Assembly (NCBI RefSeq): GCF_002811245.1
Contig: NZ_NIVQ01000012.1
Coordinates: 30,811 to 94,810 of the forward strand
Reading direction: 5' to 3'
Origin: Vibrio salilacus
GTDB lineage: Bacteria; Pseudomonadota; Gammaproteobacteria; Enterobacterales; Vibrionaceae
DNA: 64,000 nucleotides
Within the stretch, counting starts at the first letter, position 1; every line of letters begins with the position of its first letter. A model generated the notes under the pieces. It ran no database searches. It had not been told where the DNA came from and was given only the letters and a program-made list of their open reading frames with translations. Shown here one piece after another: positions 38,283-49,077 of the stretch. The position numbers were made by a program, and so were the translations under genes.

Positions 38283-38421
38283 GATCACTTTCGCTCCTAC
38301 TGGGAAGGATCGTAATAACAAAATGATCCACGATCCATAGCAAAGCCCCCGATCAACAACTGGTGAGTTTAAAGATCAAAAGATATCTCCTGCTTATCCA
38401 CAATGTGTCAATTTGGTGATC
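38283..38421. promoter_or_regulatory. DnaA box and GATC cluster on the island
   Basis: Seven GATC sites in 139 bp (38283, 38308, 38325, 38332, 38351, 38374, 38418) plus one perfect DnaA box TTATCCACA (38394-38402), in the gap before the lipoprotein gene. About 2 kb from the chromosomal oriC. Could bind DnaA/SeqA; no AT-rich unwinding element was seen. Confidence 0.55.
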
Positions 38422-38470
38422 ACCCGATAAATAACTGCAAAATCAAATTGTTTTGAAAAGGAAATTTCTC

Positions 38471-39328
38471 ATGAAACCGAAGGCTAGGTTCACTCCATTA
38501 TCGTTACTCATTTTGCTCACTGGATGCGCCTCTACATCAACTCCTATCCAATATGACAACAGCCACAGCCGTGCTCATAACATTGCTCATGCAGGTGGGC
38601 TCTACCAAACAGAAGACAAAGTCATTCCAATGAAAGATTTTGAGGCATTTAAGCTCGCGAAAGCTGCCGCAGGAAATACATTGTTGCTCACGTCTTCAGT
38701 AGGCGCGGGACTTGAGTTAAGTGAAGGACTAAGCCTTGGTTTGCTAACGTCATTGCTGGAACAACTTGATACCGCTTCACGAAACAGCATTATTGCTTGG
38801 ATGCCTATACAAGAAGCGACATCCGCTCGAGACGCACAGCAAAAGTTGCTCTACCACTTCAACGCAGCCATCGAAACCGTGCTTCAAGAACAATCTATTA
38901 ACTATGAGCGCACGAATGGCAATTCAGAACAAAAGATAGAGTTCTACTTCCATAGTGCTGACTACCAATGTCCAAAATACCAAGCTGGTATGACAAACCA
39001 GGACCTATGCTATATCACCGCAGAAGTTTTCGAACCGAGAAGAACGATATCACCGTCTTTCGTCAACGATGGACAGGAAAGTTTTGCATTTGAATCCAAC
39101 CATCACGTCTACTACCAGAGATTTAGAATTTCGCCAGGCAAGAATAGTGACATCCCTTCTGATGCACTTTATGCTGCTATTAGTAATAAGTTGCCCGATT
39201 GGATCTTCATTTATATAGCAAAAGGGAAGATTCACTTTGGTAAGGAAACGATAATCGCACCTTACCTGCTAGAGAGTGGAAAACCTCTCTTGTTTGTCGT
39301 TGCTGAAGAGAAAGATAGTGAAAGCTGA
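38471..39328 (+). CDS. lipoprotein of unknown function
   Basis: A 285-aa protein with a type II signal peptide: basic MKPKAR, hydrophobic LSLLILLTG, and the lipobox cysteine at about residue 19 (LTGC-AST). Asp is not at +2, so outer-membrane sorting is likely. The rest is soluble without a recognised domain; the segment SVGAGLELSEGLSLGLLTSLLEQ is amphipathic/hydrophobic. AAGGAA precedes the ATG at 38471. It is the last gene before attR, the typical place for accessory cargo. Confidence 0.82.
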   Translation: MKPKARFTPLSLLILLTGCASTSTPIQYDNSHSRAHNIAHAGGLYQTEDKVIPMKDFEAFKLAKAAAGNTLLLTSSVGAGLELSEGLSLGLLTSLLEQLDTASRNSIIAWMPIQEATSARDAQQKLLYHFNAAIETVLQEQSINYERTNGNSEQKIEFYFHSADYQCPKYQAGMTNQDLCYITAEVFEPRRTISPSFVNDGQESFAFESNHHVYYQRFRISPGKNSDIPSDALYAAISNKLPDWIFIYIAKGKIHFGKETIIAPYLLESGKPLLFVVAEEKDSES

Positions 39329-39334
39329 TCCGGT

Positions 39335-39358
39335 TTCCCACCATTCCCACTTTTCCCA
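39335..39358 (-). repeat. triplet of 9-bp phased repeats near attR
   Basis: On the minus strand TGGGAA occurs at three exact 9-bp steps (plus-strand TTCCCA at 39335, 39344, 39353), mirroring 22351-22374. Two more single TGGGAA sites lie at 39384 and 39462 on the plus strand, between the triplet and attR. Confidence 0.65.
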
Positions 39359-39475
39359 TCCTGATCTATGATGGAAGTCATCTTGGGAAGTAAGAATTTG
39401 ACCATAAATTGCAATTTGGTCCCCAATCGGTCCCCAAGACGTCGCGCGAGGCCAGCTATTATGGGAAACTTCACT

Positions 39476-39493
39476 TTCTGTATCGGTAAATAA
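39476..39493 (+). other. attR of the genomic island
   Basis: TTCTGTATCGGTAAATAA matches attL (the mnmE end) at 16 of 18 positions. The differences (G to T and G to A near the 3' side) would be silent or near-silent in the CIGK codons. Confidence 0.85.
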
Positions 39494-39501
39494 ACCCTCT
39501 C

Positions 39502-39526
39502 AGCGCGGCATTTGGCCGCGCTTTTT
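39502..39526 (+). terminator. original mnmE terminator, displaced by the island
   Basis: Perfect stem AGCGCGGC/GCCGCGCT, loop of 5, followed by TTTTT, 9 bp after attR. Without the island it would stand right behind mnmE. Confidence 0.9.
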
Positions 39527-39546
39527 ACATCACAAAAGGAATAGTT

Positions 39547-39981
39547 ATGATCCACATAATTACTGGCAGCACGCTCGGTGGCACTGAATACGTTGGCGAC
39601 CATTTAAGTGATCTACTGGTAGAAAAAGGCTTTGAAACTACGATTCACAACCAACCTCAGCTGGCTGAAATCAACAACAGTGGCACGTGGCTTATCGTCA
39701 CCTCCACCCATGGGGCTGGCGAATATCCAGATAATATTCAACCTTTTATCGCTCAATTACAAAGCACGCCACCCAAAATGAGTGACGTAAAGTATGCAGT
39801 GATTGCTATTGGGGACTCAAGTTACGACACCTTTTGTGCCGCTGGCCAACACGCTTACGACCTATTAGAAGACATCGGTTCGACCCCTATCAGCGACTGT
39901 TTCACTATCGACATTCTTGCCCATGATGTACCTGAAGATGCCGCAGAAGAGTGGCTTTTGACCCATATTGATCGTTTCTAG
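39547..39981 (+). CDS. mioC: flavodoxin-like protein MioC
   Basis: A 144-aa short-chain flavodoxin. The FMN phosphate loop is [12 protein letters not shown] at residues 4-15; further FMN-contact loops are STHGAGE and GDSSYDTFC. In E. coli it supports biotin synthase in vitro, and its transcription runs toward oriC. Here it lies between the island end and oriC, as in other vibrios. AAGGAA precedes the ATG. Confidence 0.95.
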   Translation: MIHIITGSTLGGTEYVGDHLSDLLVEKGFETTIHNQPQLAEINNSGTWLIVTSTHGAGEYPDNIQPFIAQLQSTPPKMSDVKYAVIAIGDSSYDTFCAAGQHAYDLLEDIGSTPISDCFTIDILAHDVPEDAAEEWLLTHIDRF

Positions 39982-39988
39982 CCGCTTA

Positions 39989-40014
39989 AATGTGGTCAAT
40001 CTGGTGGCCACATT
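39989..40014 (+). terminator. weak hairpin after mioC
   Basis: Arms AATGTGG / CCACATT separated by 12 nt and followed by CTCTCCCTTTTG. The poor T-tract suggests only partial termination of transcripts entering oriC. Confidence 0.45.
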
Positions 40015-40020
40015 CTCTCC

Positions 40021-40350
40021 CTTTTGTCGATTGTGAATAACTTAAGTTCGAACTCAATGTTCTGTTTGCTGCTTTTTTGACCATTTAGACTGTGGGTAAA
40101 TAGGCAGTTATCCGGTGATCAACCTATAGTTATCCATATAACAACTTGATCAACTTTTACCCCCTGTGCATAAGTACCCTTTTTGTCCCCAGATAATCAG
40201 CCTGTTGATCAAGCTAGGATCACAAGAAGTGATCCTAATAAGATCCATGATCTTGTTGATCATTTATTACTTATCCACAGATATGGTCGATCCTAATAAT
40301 AGATCTAATAAAAGATCATCTATATAGATCTTATATATATTAGCTTTCGA
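40021..40350. other. chromosome 1 replication origin oriC
   Basis: Contains perfect DnaA boxes TTATTCACA (40040-40032, minus), TTATGCACA (40173-40165, minus) and TTATCCACA (40271-40279), and near-matches at 40091-40099 (TTACCCACA, minus) and 40130-40138 (TTATCCATA). There are many GATC sites and an AT-rich, GATC-containing stretch (about 40290-40345) next to mnmG that fits the duplex-unwinding element. Flanking mioC and mnmG confirm the identity. Also notable is the inverted repeat AGGATCAC/GTGATCCT near 40215-40235. Confidence 0.93.
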
Positions 40351-40457
40351 GCTCTTGAAATGAAAAGCGTCAAAACCATTTTCTCTGCTCAGGAAAGAGG
40401 GTAGAATAGCGCTCCTTTTCTCTGTCCAACTCTGTTTTGAATATCCGAGGTCGGTTC

Positions 40458-42353
40458 ATGCTTTATCACGAAAACTTTGACGTCATTGTTGTCGGTGGCG
40501 GTCACGCAGGAACGGAAGCCGCACTCGCATCTGCTCGTACAGGGCAAAAAACACTTTTACTGACTCACAACATTGATACTTTAGGTCAAATGTCTTGTAA
40601 CCCTGCGATCGGTGGTATCGGCAAGGGTCACTTAGTCAAAGAAGTGGATGCTATGGGCGGATTAATGGCACGAGCCATTGATCATGCTGGTATTCAATTC
40701 CGAACTTTGAACGCATCAAAAGGTCCAGCGGTTCGTGCAACACGTGCACAAGCAGATCGAGCTTTGTACAAAGCGTATGTTCGTCATGCATTGGAAAATG
40801 CACCAAACTTGACTCTGTTCCAGCAGTCTGTCGATGATTTGATTGTTGAAAATGAACGTGCTGTCGGTGTGGTTACTCAAATGGGATTGCGCTTTCATGC
40901 CAAAGCGGTTGTGCTTACCGTAGGGACTTTCTTGGGTGGAAAAATCCACATTGGAATGGAAAGCTCATCGGGTGGTCGTGCCGGCGATCCTCCTTCGATC
41001 GCATTGGCCGATCGTTTGCGAGAACAGCCGTTTCGTGTTGATCGTCTCAAAACAGGAACACCGCCACGCATTGATGGGCGTAGTGTCGATTTTTCACAGC
41101 TTGAGGTTCAACATGGCGACGATCCTGCGCCGGTATTCTCATTCATGGGCAGACGGGATCAACATCCTCGTCAGATCCCATGTTTTATCACGCACACCAA
41201 TGATCAAACTCATGACGTGATCCGCAACAACCTCGATCGTAGCCCAATGTATGCCGGTGTTATTGAAGGTATTGGTCCGCGTTACTGCCCGTCTATCGAA
41301 GACAAAGTAATGCGTTTTGCGGATAAAAATAGCCATCAGATTTTTATTGAACCCGAGGGTTTAACCACCCACGAACTGTATCCAAATGGTATTTCCACCA
41401 GCTTACCGTTTGATGTTCAAGTTCAGATCGTTCGTTCAATGCAAGGTTTTGAGAACGCGCATATTGTTCGTCCGGGTTATGCGATTGAATACGATTTCTT
41501 CGATCCTCGTGACCTGAAACAAACCTACGAAACTAAATTTATCCATGGTCTGTTCTTTGCCGGTCAAATCAACGGTACAACCGGCTATGAAGAAGCGGCG
41601 GCACAAGGTTTGATGGCTGGTTTAAATGCCAGCTTGCACAGCCAAGGCAAAGAGGGCTGGAGCCCAAGGCGCGACCAAGCTTACATGGGTGTGTTAATCG
41701 ATGACTTGTCGACCATGGGGACCAAAGAACCGTACCGCATGTTCACGTCTCGCGCTGAATATCGTTTGTTACTTCGTGAAGACAATGCAGATTTACGTTT
41801 GACTGAACAAGCTCGTCAACTCGGTTTGGTTGACGACGAGCGTTGGGCGCGCTTTAACCAAAAAGTCGACAACATGGAAAAAGAACGTCAGCGCTTGAAA
41901 GAGATCTGGATGAATCCACAATCATCGGGCGTCGATGCGTTGAATAATTTGCTTAAGACACCAATGGCACGTGAAGCCAGTGGTGAGGATCTTCTTCGTC
42001 GTCCTGAAATAAATTATAGCCAACTTACCAAACTGGCAGAGTTTGCTCCGGCACTAGAGGATCAACAAGCTGCTGAGCAGGTCGAGATCCAAGTTAAATA
42101 CGAAGGTTACATTAAGCGTCAGCAAGACGAGATCGAAAAGTCGCTGCGTCATGAAAATACCAAGTTACCCACAGATATTGAGTATTCGCAAGTCAAAGGG
42201 CTGTCGAATGAAGTGGTGGCGAAACTGACCGAGGCTAAACCGGAAACGCTCGGTATCGCTTCGCGTATTTCGGGGATTACTCCCGCAGCTATTTCAATTT
42301 TACTGGTGCATCTGAAAAAGCACGGCCTGCTGAAAAAAGGTGAGGAAGCATAA
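40458..42353 (+). CDS. mnmG: tRNA uridine-5-carboxymethylaminomethyl modification enzyme MnmG
   Basis: A 631-aa FAD enzyme that with MnmE modifies the wobble uridine of several tRNAs. The N-terminal Rossmann motif is [16 protein letters not shown] (about 8-23). The conserved [16 protein letters not shown] and [21 protein letters not shown] are present, as is the C-terminal helical MnmE-binding domain. The ATG at 40458 gives the family start [10 protein letters not shown]; an in-frame TTG lies 21 bases upstream. It shares one base with rsmG (TAATG). It is the first gene right of oriC. Confidence 0.97.
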   Translation: MLYHENFDVIVVGGGHAGTEAALASARTGQKTLLLTHNIDTLGQMSCNPAIGGIGKGHLVKEVDAMGGLMARAIDHAGIQFRTLNASKGPAVRATRAQADRALYKAYVRHALENAPNLTLFQQSVDDLIVENERAVGVVTQMGLRFHAKAVVLTVGTFLGGKIHIGMESSSGGRAGDPPSIALADRLREQPFRVDRLKTGTPPRIDGRSVDFSQLEVQHGDDPAPVFSFMGRRDQHPRQIPCFITHTNDQTHDVIRNNLDRSPMYAGVIEGIGPRYCPSIEDKVMRFADKNSHQIFIEPEGLTTHELYPNGISTSLPFDVQVQIVRSMQGFENAHIVRPGYAIEYDFFDPRDLKQTYETKFIHGLFFAGQINGTTGYEEAAAQGLMAGLNASLHSQGKEGWSPRRDQAYMGVLIDDLSTMGTKEPYRMFTSRAEYRLLLREDNADLRLTEQARQLGLVDDERWARFNQKVDNMEKERQRLKEIWMNPQSSGVDALNNLLKTPMAREASGEDLLRRPEINYSQLTKLAEFAPALEDQQAAEQVEIQVKYEGYIKRQQDEIEKSLRHENTKLPTDIEYSQVKGLSNEVVAKLTEAKPETLGIASRISGITPAAISILLVHLKKHGLLKKGEEA

Positions 42354-42985
42354 TGTCTCAGCTACGCAGTCAACTTGACGCTCTTATTGCTCAAACTGAT
42401 TTAACCGTTTCTGATCTGCAACGTGACCAATTGGTTGGTTATGTAGAAATGCTTAACAAGTGGAACAAGGCTTACAATCTAACCTCGGTTCGAAACCCGG
42501 AAGAGATGCTGGTTAAACACATCATGGACAGCATTATTGTGAGTACCCACTTACAAGGCGAACGTTTTATCGATGTGGGTACAGGCCCTGGTTTACCGGG
42601 TGTGCCGCTGTCTATTATGAACCCCGATAAACAATTTGTATTGCTTGATAGCTTGGGCAAGCGGATTCGCTTTATCAAACAAGTTCTGCATGAACTTGGT
42701 ATTAAAAATGTGATCCCGATTCAAAGTCGCGTTGAAGAGTATCAACCAGAAGATAAGTTTGATGGTGTACTAAGTCGTGCGTTTGCGTCGATGACGGATA
42801 TGGTTGAGTGGTGTCATCACTTGCCTAAAACGCCGGGCGGACACTTCTTAGCCTTGAAAGGTCAATTATCACAGAGTGAGATTGAGCAATTGCCTGACTG
42901 GTGTTGTGTGATCGACATCAAAGCTTTGAATGTTCCTCAATTGGAAGGCGAGCGTCATCTAGTAGTCTTATCGCGCAAGGAATAA
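42353..42985 (+). CDS. rsmG: 16S rRNA m7G527 methyltransferase RsmG
   Basis: A 210-aa SAM-dependent methyltransferase acting on the 530 loop of 16S rRNA. The SAM motif [17 protein letters not shown] is at about residues 69-85, and [13 protein letters not shown] is the family N-terminal signature. Its start overlaps the mnmG stop by one base. The end is 14 bp from parA, in the usual mnmG-rsmG-parAB order. Confidence 0.97.
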   Translation: MSQLRSQLDALIAQTDLTVSDLQRDQLVGYVEMLNKWNKAYNLTSVRNPEEMLVKHIMDSIIVSTHLQGERFIDVGTGPGLPGVPLSIMNPDKQFVLLDSLGKRIRFIKQVLHELGIKNVIPIQSRVEEYQPEDKFDGVLSRAFASMTDMVEWCHHLPKTPGGHFLALKGQLSQSEIEQLPDWCCVIDIKALNVPQLEGERHLVVLSRKE

Positions 42986-42999
42986 AAACGAGGTTCATT

Positions 43000-43773
43000 G
43001 TGGGAAAAATCGTAGCGATCGCCAATCAGAAAGGCGGAGTTGGTAAAACAACAACATGTGTCAACTTGGCCGCCTCAATGGCTGCGACCAAGCGTAAGGT
43101 CTTAGTGATAGATCTCGACCCACAAGGTAATGCAACCATGGCCAGTGGTGTGGACAAGTACCAAGTCGATGCCACCGCTTATGAATTACTGGTTGAGGAT
43201 GTCTCATTCGACGATGTCGTCTGTCGCAAAACATCCGGGAACTACGATTTAATCGCGGCGAACGGCGATGTGACGGCTGCAGAAATCAAATTAATGGAAG
43301 TGTTTGCTCGCGAAGTGCGTTTAAAGCACGCGCTTGCCGCAGTTCGTGATAACTATGATTTCATCTTTATCGATTGTCCTCCCTCTCTAAATCTCCTTAC
43401 AATCAACGCTATGGCCGCAGCCGATTCGGTTTTGGTGCCAATGCAGTGTGAGTACTTTGCACTCGAAGGTTTAACCGCGTTGATGGATACGATCAGTAAA
43501 CTTGCGGCTGTTGTTAACGAAAATCTAAAAATCGAGGGCTTATTGCGCACTATGTATGATCCTCGCAACAGACTGTCAAACGAAGTCTCTGACCAATTGA
43601 AAAAGCACTTTGGTAACAAGGTGTATCGCACGGTTATTCCTCGTAATGTTCGATTGGCTGAAGCGCCAAGTCACGGCAAGCCAGCCATGTATTACGATAA
43701 GTACTCGGCGGGTGCCAAAGCGTATTTGGCCCTCGCAGGCGAGATGTTACGTCGCGAAGAAATCCCTGCATAA
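43000..43773 (+). CDS. parA: chromosome partitioning ATPase ParA (Soj)
   Basis: A 257-aa deviant Walker ATPase that with ParB/parS segregates and positions the origin of chromosome 1. Deviant Walker A KGGVGKTT (about 11-18), Walker A' LVIDLDPQGNATM, and FIFIDCPPSLN are intact. The GTG at 43000 is chosen (GAGG upstream, family N-terminus) over a start 99 bases earlier inside rsmG. It is in an operon with parB 26 bp downstream. Confidence 0.96.
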   Translation: MGKIVAIANQKGGVGKTTTCVNLAASMAATKRKVLVIDLDPQGNATMASGVDKYQVDATAYELLVEDVSFDDVVCRKTSGNYDLIAANGDVTAAEIKLMEVFAREVRLKHALAAVRDNYDFIFIDCPPSLNLLTINAMAAADSVLVPMQCEYFALEGLTALMDTISKLAAVVNENLKIEGLLRTMYDPRNRLSNEVSDQLKKHFGNKVYRTVIPRNVRLAEAPSHGKPAMYYDKYSAGAKAYLALAGEMLRREEIPA

Positions 43774-43799
43774 AACCATAACCAAAGGAATTCCATCTC

Positions 43800-44681
43800 A
43801 TGTCTAAACGTGGTTTAGGTAAAGGACTTGATGCTCTGCTTTCGACAAGTTCACTTGCGCGTGAAAAACAGCAAAGTGCTATCCATAGCCAAGAACTTTC
43901 ATCGGATGGCCAACTGACAGATTTAAATATTAACAGTTTGAAGCCGGGTATTTATCAGCCGCGCAAAGAGATGGAACCAGAAGCGTTGGAAGAGCTTGCC
44001 GCGTCGATTGAGTCACAGGGGATCATCCAACCTATCGTGGTTCGTCAGGTTGAGAGCGACAAATTTGAAATTATTGCGGGTGAGCGCCGTTGGCGTGCAG
44101 CACGCAAAGCAGGACTTAAACAAGTTCCCTGTGTGATCAAAAATGTGCAGGATCGCGCGGCGATAGCGATGGCATTGATCGAAAATATTCAGCGTGAAGA
44201 TCTTAACGCGATCGAAGAAGCGGTTGCACTGGATCGTTTGCAAGAAGAGTTTCATCTTACTCATCAGCAAGTGGCGGATGTGATTGGTAAATCGCGCGCG
44301 GCGGTGAGTAATTTACTGCGCCTTAATCAACTTGAAGATGACGTAAAAAGTCTGGTATCGAGCAAGCAGCTCGATATGGGACACGCTCGCTCTCTGTTAG
44401 CGCTAGAAGGTCAACAACAAGTCGACATTGCCTTGCAGGTGGCAAAGAAAAACATGACGGTGCGTCAAGCTGAGCAATTAGTGAAAAAATGCTTACAGCC
44501 TGAGCTTGAAGCAAAAAGCGTATCAGAAGACACTGAGGCACAACAAATATCACAAAAATTAAGTGAAATGCTTGGGGCAAAGGTTACAATTGTGAGAGCA
44601 AACTATGGCAAGTCAAAGGTGACGATTAGTCTTGATGAACCTCACAAATTAGAGCAACTAATTGCCAAGCTAGAAAGCTAA
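43800..44681 (+). CDS. parB: chromosome partitioning protein ParB
   Basis: A 293-aa CTPase/DNA clamp that loads at parS. The conserved start MSKRGLGKGLDALLS interacts with ParA. The ParB/Srx-type CTP domain holds GERRWRAARKAGL (about residues 97-109). The helix-turn-helix QQVADVIGKSRAAVSNLLRL (about 156-175) reads parS, and the C-terminal dimer domain ends LEQLIAKLES. AAGGA lies before the ATG. Confidence 0.97.
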   Translation: MSKRGLGKGLDALLSTSSLAREKQQSAIHSQELSSDGQLTDLNINSLKPGIYQPRKEMEPEALEELAASIESQGIIQPIVVRQVESDKFEIIAGERRWRAARKAGLKQVPCVIKNVQDRAAIAMALIENIQREDLNAIEEAVALDRLQEEFHLTHQQVADVIGKSRAAVSNLLRLNQLEDDVKSLVSSKQLDMGHARSLLALEGQQQVDIALQVAKKNMTVRQAEQLVKKCLQPELEAKSVSEDTEAQQISQKLSEMLGAKVTIVRANYGKSKVTISLDEPHKLEQLIAKLES

Positions 44682-44686
44682 ATGAG

Positions 44687-44725
44687 ATAATTGATTTAAG
44701 TCAATTATGCAAAAAACGTTTTTTT
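44687..44725 (+). terminator. parAB terminator
   Basis: Stem ATAATTGA/TCAATTAT, then GCAAAAAACGTTTTTTTATTT; a second small AAAAAACGTTTTTT symmetry adjoins. AT-rich, so strength is uncertain. Confidence 0.6.
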
Positions 44726-44778
44726 ATTTGAAAGTTGTCGGTTTGTAAACAAAATTGTAACTTTTTGCTGCCTTTCAA

Positions 44779-44806
44779 TTGCAATCAGTTCGACTCACCG
44801 TATAAT
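44779..44806 (+). promoter_or_regulatory. promoter of the atp operon
   Basis: TTGCAA (44779-44784), 16 bp, TATAAT (44801-44806), 64 bp before atpI. Confidence 0.75.
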
Positions 44807-44869
44807 TTTCGCCAATTTCTCAGCCTTATGTTGTAGATGAGCTGAGGATATTATTAGAGGTACGAATAC

Positions 44870-45259
44870 ATGGTAGCTGCGTTAGCTAGACCAGGACGAG
44901 AGCTTGCTAAGCGATTGTTAATGATCCAGGTTAGCGTGGCTATGTTTGTGGCTATAGTGGTGAGCATCATCATTAATGTTCATTGGGGTTATTCAGCGTT
45001 AATTGGTGGAGGCATTTTTGTCATTGCTAACACCGTATTTTCACTGCTTGCTTTTAGGTATAGTGGAGCTCGAGCAATAAAGCTTGTTACGGTTTCTTTC
45101 TATGCTGGCGAAGTATTGAAAATTCTAATAACAATAGTGCTCTTTTCTTTAGTCTACATGTATATGCAGGTGGAACTTGTTCCCCTCAAACTAACCTATT
45201 TACTGGTTCTTGGTATTAATATTTTTGCACCAGTGCTTTTCATTAACAACAAAAAATAG
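44870..45259 (+). CDS. atpI: F0F1 ATP synthase accessory protein AtpI
   Basis: A 129-aa four-helix membrane protein at the head of the ATP synthase operon, with the family's N-terminal basic segment (RPGRELAKRLLMIQ) and later GGGIFVIANTVFSLLAFRYSGARA. AtpI assists c-ring assembly or Mg2+ supply; it is not part of the final enzyme. AGAGGTACGAAT precedes the ATG. Eight bases separate it from atpB. Confidence 0.94.
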   Translation: MVAALARPGRELAKRLLMIQVSVAMFVAIVVSIIINVHWGYSALIGGGIFVIANTVFSLLAFRYSGARAIKLVTVSFYAGEVLKILITIVLFSLVYMYMQVELVPLKLTYLLVLGINIFAPVLFINNKK

Positions 45260-45264
45260 GATGA

Positions 45265-46080
<816 letters not shown>

Positions 46081-46121
46081 TTTTGTTTGTTCTTTTTTGA
46101 GTTTTTAGTTAATCGCTATAA

Positions 46122-46388
<267 letters not shown>

Positions 46389-46460
46389 TCACTTTTAACT
46401 GTGGGCAAACTTCGGTTTGTCGTTGATTAACACTTAGTCCGAATAGAAGGGGTAGCTGTT

Positions 46461-46931
46461 GTGAATATGAACGCAACTCTGCTAGGTCAAGCATTCTCGT
46501 TTGCACTGTTTGTGTGGTTCTGCATGAAATATGTATGGCCGCCATTGATGCAAGCAATTGAAGAACGTCAGAAAAAAATTGCTGACGGTCTACAAGCAGC
46601 AGAACGTGCTGAAAAAAACTTGAACCTGGCACAAGCCAACGCTTCTGACCAGTTGAAAGAAGCGAAGCGCACAGCAACTGAGATCATTGAGCAAGCAAAT
46701 AAGCGTAAAGGTCAAATTTTAGACGAAGCCCGTGAGGAAGCTCAAATTGAGCGTAAAAAAATCCTTACTCAAGCTGAAGCTGAACTTGAAGCTGAACGCA
46801 ACCGCGCGCGCGATCAGCTGCGCAAACAAGTTGCAACTCTGGCTGTAGCTGGTGCTGAGAAAATCCTTGAGCGTTCAATCGATAAAGATGCGCAAAAAGA
46901 TATTCTTGACAACATTACTGCAAAACTTTAG
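46461..46931 (+). CDS. atpF: ATP synthase subunit b
   Basis: A 156-aa peripheral stalk subunit: one N-terminal helix (about 5-25) and a long charged coiled coil ([20 protein letters not shown] ...) reaching F1. The start is GTG at 46461, giving [11 protein letters not shown], as in E. coli AtpF. The length equals that of E. coli. Confidence 0.97.
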   Translation: MNMNATLLGQAFSFALFVWFCMKYVWPPLMQAIEERQKKIADGLQAAERAEKNLNLAQANASDQLKEAKRTATEIIEQANKRKGQILDEAREEAQIERKKILTQAEAELEAERNRARDQLRKQVATLAVAGAEKILERSIDKDAQKDILDNITAKL

Positions 46932-46945
46932 GTCTGGGGGCGCAT

Positions 46946-47479
46946 ATGTCTGATTTGACTACTATCGCACGCCCCTATGCTAAAGCAGCCTTCGACTTTG
47001 CCGTAGACAAAGGCCAACTTGACCAATGGGGTCAAATGTTGTCTTTTGCTGCACAAGTCGCAAACAACGAACAGATTAAAGAGCTTCTAACGAGCTCTCT
47101 CTCTGCTGATAAGTTAGCAGAAATATTTGTGACAGTTTGTGGTGAACAAGTTGATGTATATGGTCAAAACCTGTTGAAGGTAATGGCCGAGAATGGTCGT
47201 CTAGCGGCCCTTCCTGATGTAAACGAACAGTTCTACGCTCTTAAACAAGAGCATGAGAAAGAGGCGGATGTTGATGTTATTTCAGCAAGCGTACTTTCTG
47301 ACGAACAGTTAGCGAATATCAGTAGCAAACTTGAGCAGCGTTTTGAACGCAAAGTGAAGCTGAATTGCAGCGTAGATGAGACCTTACTTGGTGGGGTCAT
47401 AATTCGAGCCGGAGACCTTATCATCGATAACTCAGCGCGTGGTCGTTTGAACCGCCTGAGCGATGTATTGCAGTCTTAA
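46946..47479 (+). CDS. atpH: ATP synthase subunit delta
   Basis: A 177-aa F1 subunit that joins the peripheral stalk b2 to the alpha3beta3 head. It starts [19 protein letters not shown] and ends [29 protein letters not shown], the family signature. GGTCTGGGGGC precedes the ATG. It is 13 bp from atpA. Confidence 0.97.
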   Translation: MSDLTTIARPYAKAAFDFAVDKGQLDQWGQMLSFAAQVANNEQIKELLTSSLSADKLAEIFVTVCGEQVDVYGQNLLKVMAENGRLAALPDVNEQFYALKQEHEKEADVDVISASVLSDEQLANISSKLEQRFERKVKLNCSVDETLLGGVIIRAGDLIIDNSARGRLNRLSDVLQS

Positions 47480-47492
47480 TGGGGATTGGAGC

Positions 47493-49034
47493 ATGCAACT
47501 GAATTCCACGGAAATTAGCGATCTAATCAAACAACGCATCGAGTCATTCGAAGTTGTTAGTGAAGCTCGTAACGAAGGTACTATCATCTCGGTAAGTGAT
47601 GGTATCATTCGCATCCACGGCCTAGCGGACGTGATGCAAGGTGAAATGATTGAATTACCGAATGGCCGTTATGCACTAGCACTTAACCTTGAGCGTGACT
47701 CGGTTGGTGCGGTTGTAATGGGCCCATATGCTGACCTTAAGGAAGGCATGAAAGTTACAGGTACTGGTCGTATTCTTGAAGTACCAGTTGGTCCTGAAAT
47801 GCTTGGTCGTGTGGTGAACACGCTAGGTGAGCCTATTGACGGTAAAGGTCCAATCGAAGCGAAACTGTCTTCGCCTGTAGAAATGATCGCACCGGGTGTA
47901 ATCGACCGTAAATCGGTAGACCAGCCTGTGCAAACAGGTTACAAATCTGTTGACTCAATGATTCCTATCGGTCGTGGTCAGCGTGAGCTTGTAATCGGTG
48001 ACCGTCAGACTGGTAAAACAGCGATGGCGATCGATGCGATCATCAACCAGAAAAACTCTGGTATTTACTCAATCTATGTAGCAATCGGTCAGAAAGCATC
48101 GACTATTGCCAACGTAGTTCGCAAACTGGAAGAGCATGGCGCGTTAGCAAACACTATTGTTGTTGTTGCCTCAGCTTCTGAATCTGCAGCGCTACAATAT
48201 CTAGCGCCATATGCAGGTTGTGCGATGGGTGAATACTTCCGTGATCGCGGTGAAGATGCATTGATTGTTTATGATGACCTATCTAAGCAAGCTGTTGCTT
48301 ACCGTCAGATTTCTCTACTACTCAAGCGTCCACCTGGTCGTGAAGCGTTCCCTGGGGATGTTTTCTACCTCCACTCTCGTCTACTAGAGCGTGCTGCTCG
48401 TGTAAGTGAAGTGTATGTAGAGCGTTTTACTAACGGTGAAGTGAAAGGTAAAACCGGTTCTTTAACTGCTCTTCCTATCATTGAAACTCAAGCTGGTGAC
48501 GTTTCAGCATTCGTACCGACTAACGTAATCTCGATTACTGATGGTCAGATCTTCCTACAAACTGAGCTATTCAACGCTGGTGTACGCCCAGCTGTTGACC
48601 CTGGTATCTCAGTATCTCGTGTAGGTGGTTCAGCGCAAACGAAGATCATCAAGAAGCTATCTGGCGGTATTCGTACAGCACTAGCTCAGTACCGTGAACT
48701 TGCGGCTTTCGCACAATTCTCGTCTGATCTTGATGAAGCGACAAAGAAACAGCTAGACCATGGTCAAAAAGTAACAGAGCTAATGAAGCAGAAGCAGTAC
48801 GCTCCTATGTCTGTTTTTGACCAAGCTCTAGTTATCTTTGCGGCAGAGCGCGGTTATTTGGCAGATGTGCAACTTAACAAACTGCTAGATTTCGAATCGG
48901 CTCTACTATCGTATGCTCGCGGTCAATACGCTGAATTTGCAGCTGAGATCGACAAGACGGGTGCTTACAATGATGAAGTTGAAGCGCAGCTTAAGAAGCT
49001 GACGGACGACTTCATAGCAACCCAAACTTGGTAA
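47493..49034 (+). CDS. atpA: ATP synthase subunit alpha
   Basis: A 513-aa non-catalytic nucleotide-binding F1 subunit. Walker [10 protein letters not shown] (about 169-177), [27 protein letters not shown], and [17 protein letters not shown] (ATP synthase alpha/beta signature) are present. The ATG at 47493 follows a GGGGATTGGAGC site and gives the family start [12 protein letters not shown]. Confidence 0.98.
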   Translation: MQLNSTEISDLIKQRIESFEVVSEARNEGTIISVSDGIIRIHGLADVMQGEMIELPNGRYALALNLERDSVGAVVMGPYADLKEGMKVTGTGRILEVPVGPEMLGRVVNTLGEPIDGKGPIEAKLSSPVEMIAPGVIDRKSVDQPVQTGYKSVDSMIPIGRGQRELVIGDRQTGKTAMAIDAIINQKNSGIYSIYVAIGQKASTIANVVRKLEEHGALANTIVVVASASESAALQYLAPYAGCAMGEYFRDRGEDALIVYDDLSKQAVAYRQISLLLKRPPGREAFPGDVFYLHSRLLERAARVSEVYVERFTNGEVKGKTGSLTALPIIETQAGDVSAFVPTNVISITDGQIFLQTELFNAGVRPAVDPGISVSRVGGSAQTKIIKKLSGGIRTALAQYRELAAFAQFSSDLDEATKKQLDHGQKVTELMKQKQYAPMSVFDQALVIFAAERGYLADVQLNKLLDFESALLSYARGQYAEFAAEIDKTGAYNDEVEAQLKKLTDDFIATQTW

Positions 49035-49077
49035 TAGGTCGGTGGCAGTCTCTGCCACCAACTAATGGAGAGTAACG

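Larger units (their letters stand above)
20609..39493. mobile_element. genomic island integrated at mnmE, probably mobilizable
   Basis: About 18.9 kb between direct repeats attL (20591-20608) and attR (39476-39493), starting with a tyrosine integrase. It carries regulatory/replication-type genes (HTH, DUF927, AlpA), a type I restriction-modification operon, a MobI-like protein, an Xre repressor module, and unknowns. It has no conjugation machinery or relaxase, so it would need a helper plasmid or ICE to move. Known relatives by architecture are the trmE-inserted islands mobilized by IncC plasmids; membership is inferred from the attachment site, integrase and MobI-like gene. Confidence 0.85.

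Noticed and set aside
39384..39393. GGGAAGTAAG as a second attachment site
   Set aside because: Only about 9 bp match the attL core; the 18-bp match at 39476-39493 is far better.
20609..39493. Island as a complete prophage or self-transmissible ICE
   Set aside because: No capsid, tail, lysis, relaxase, coupling or mating-pore genes are present.
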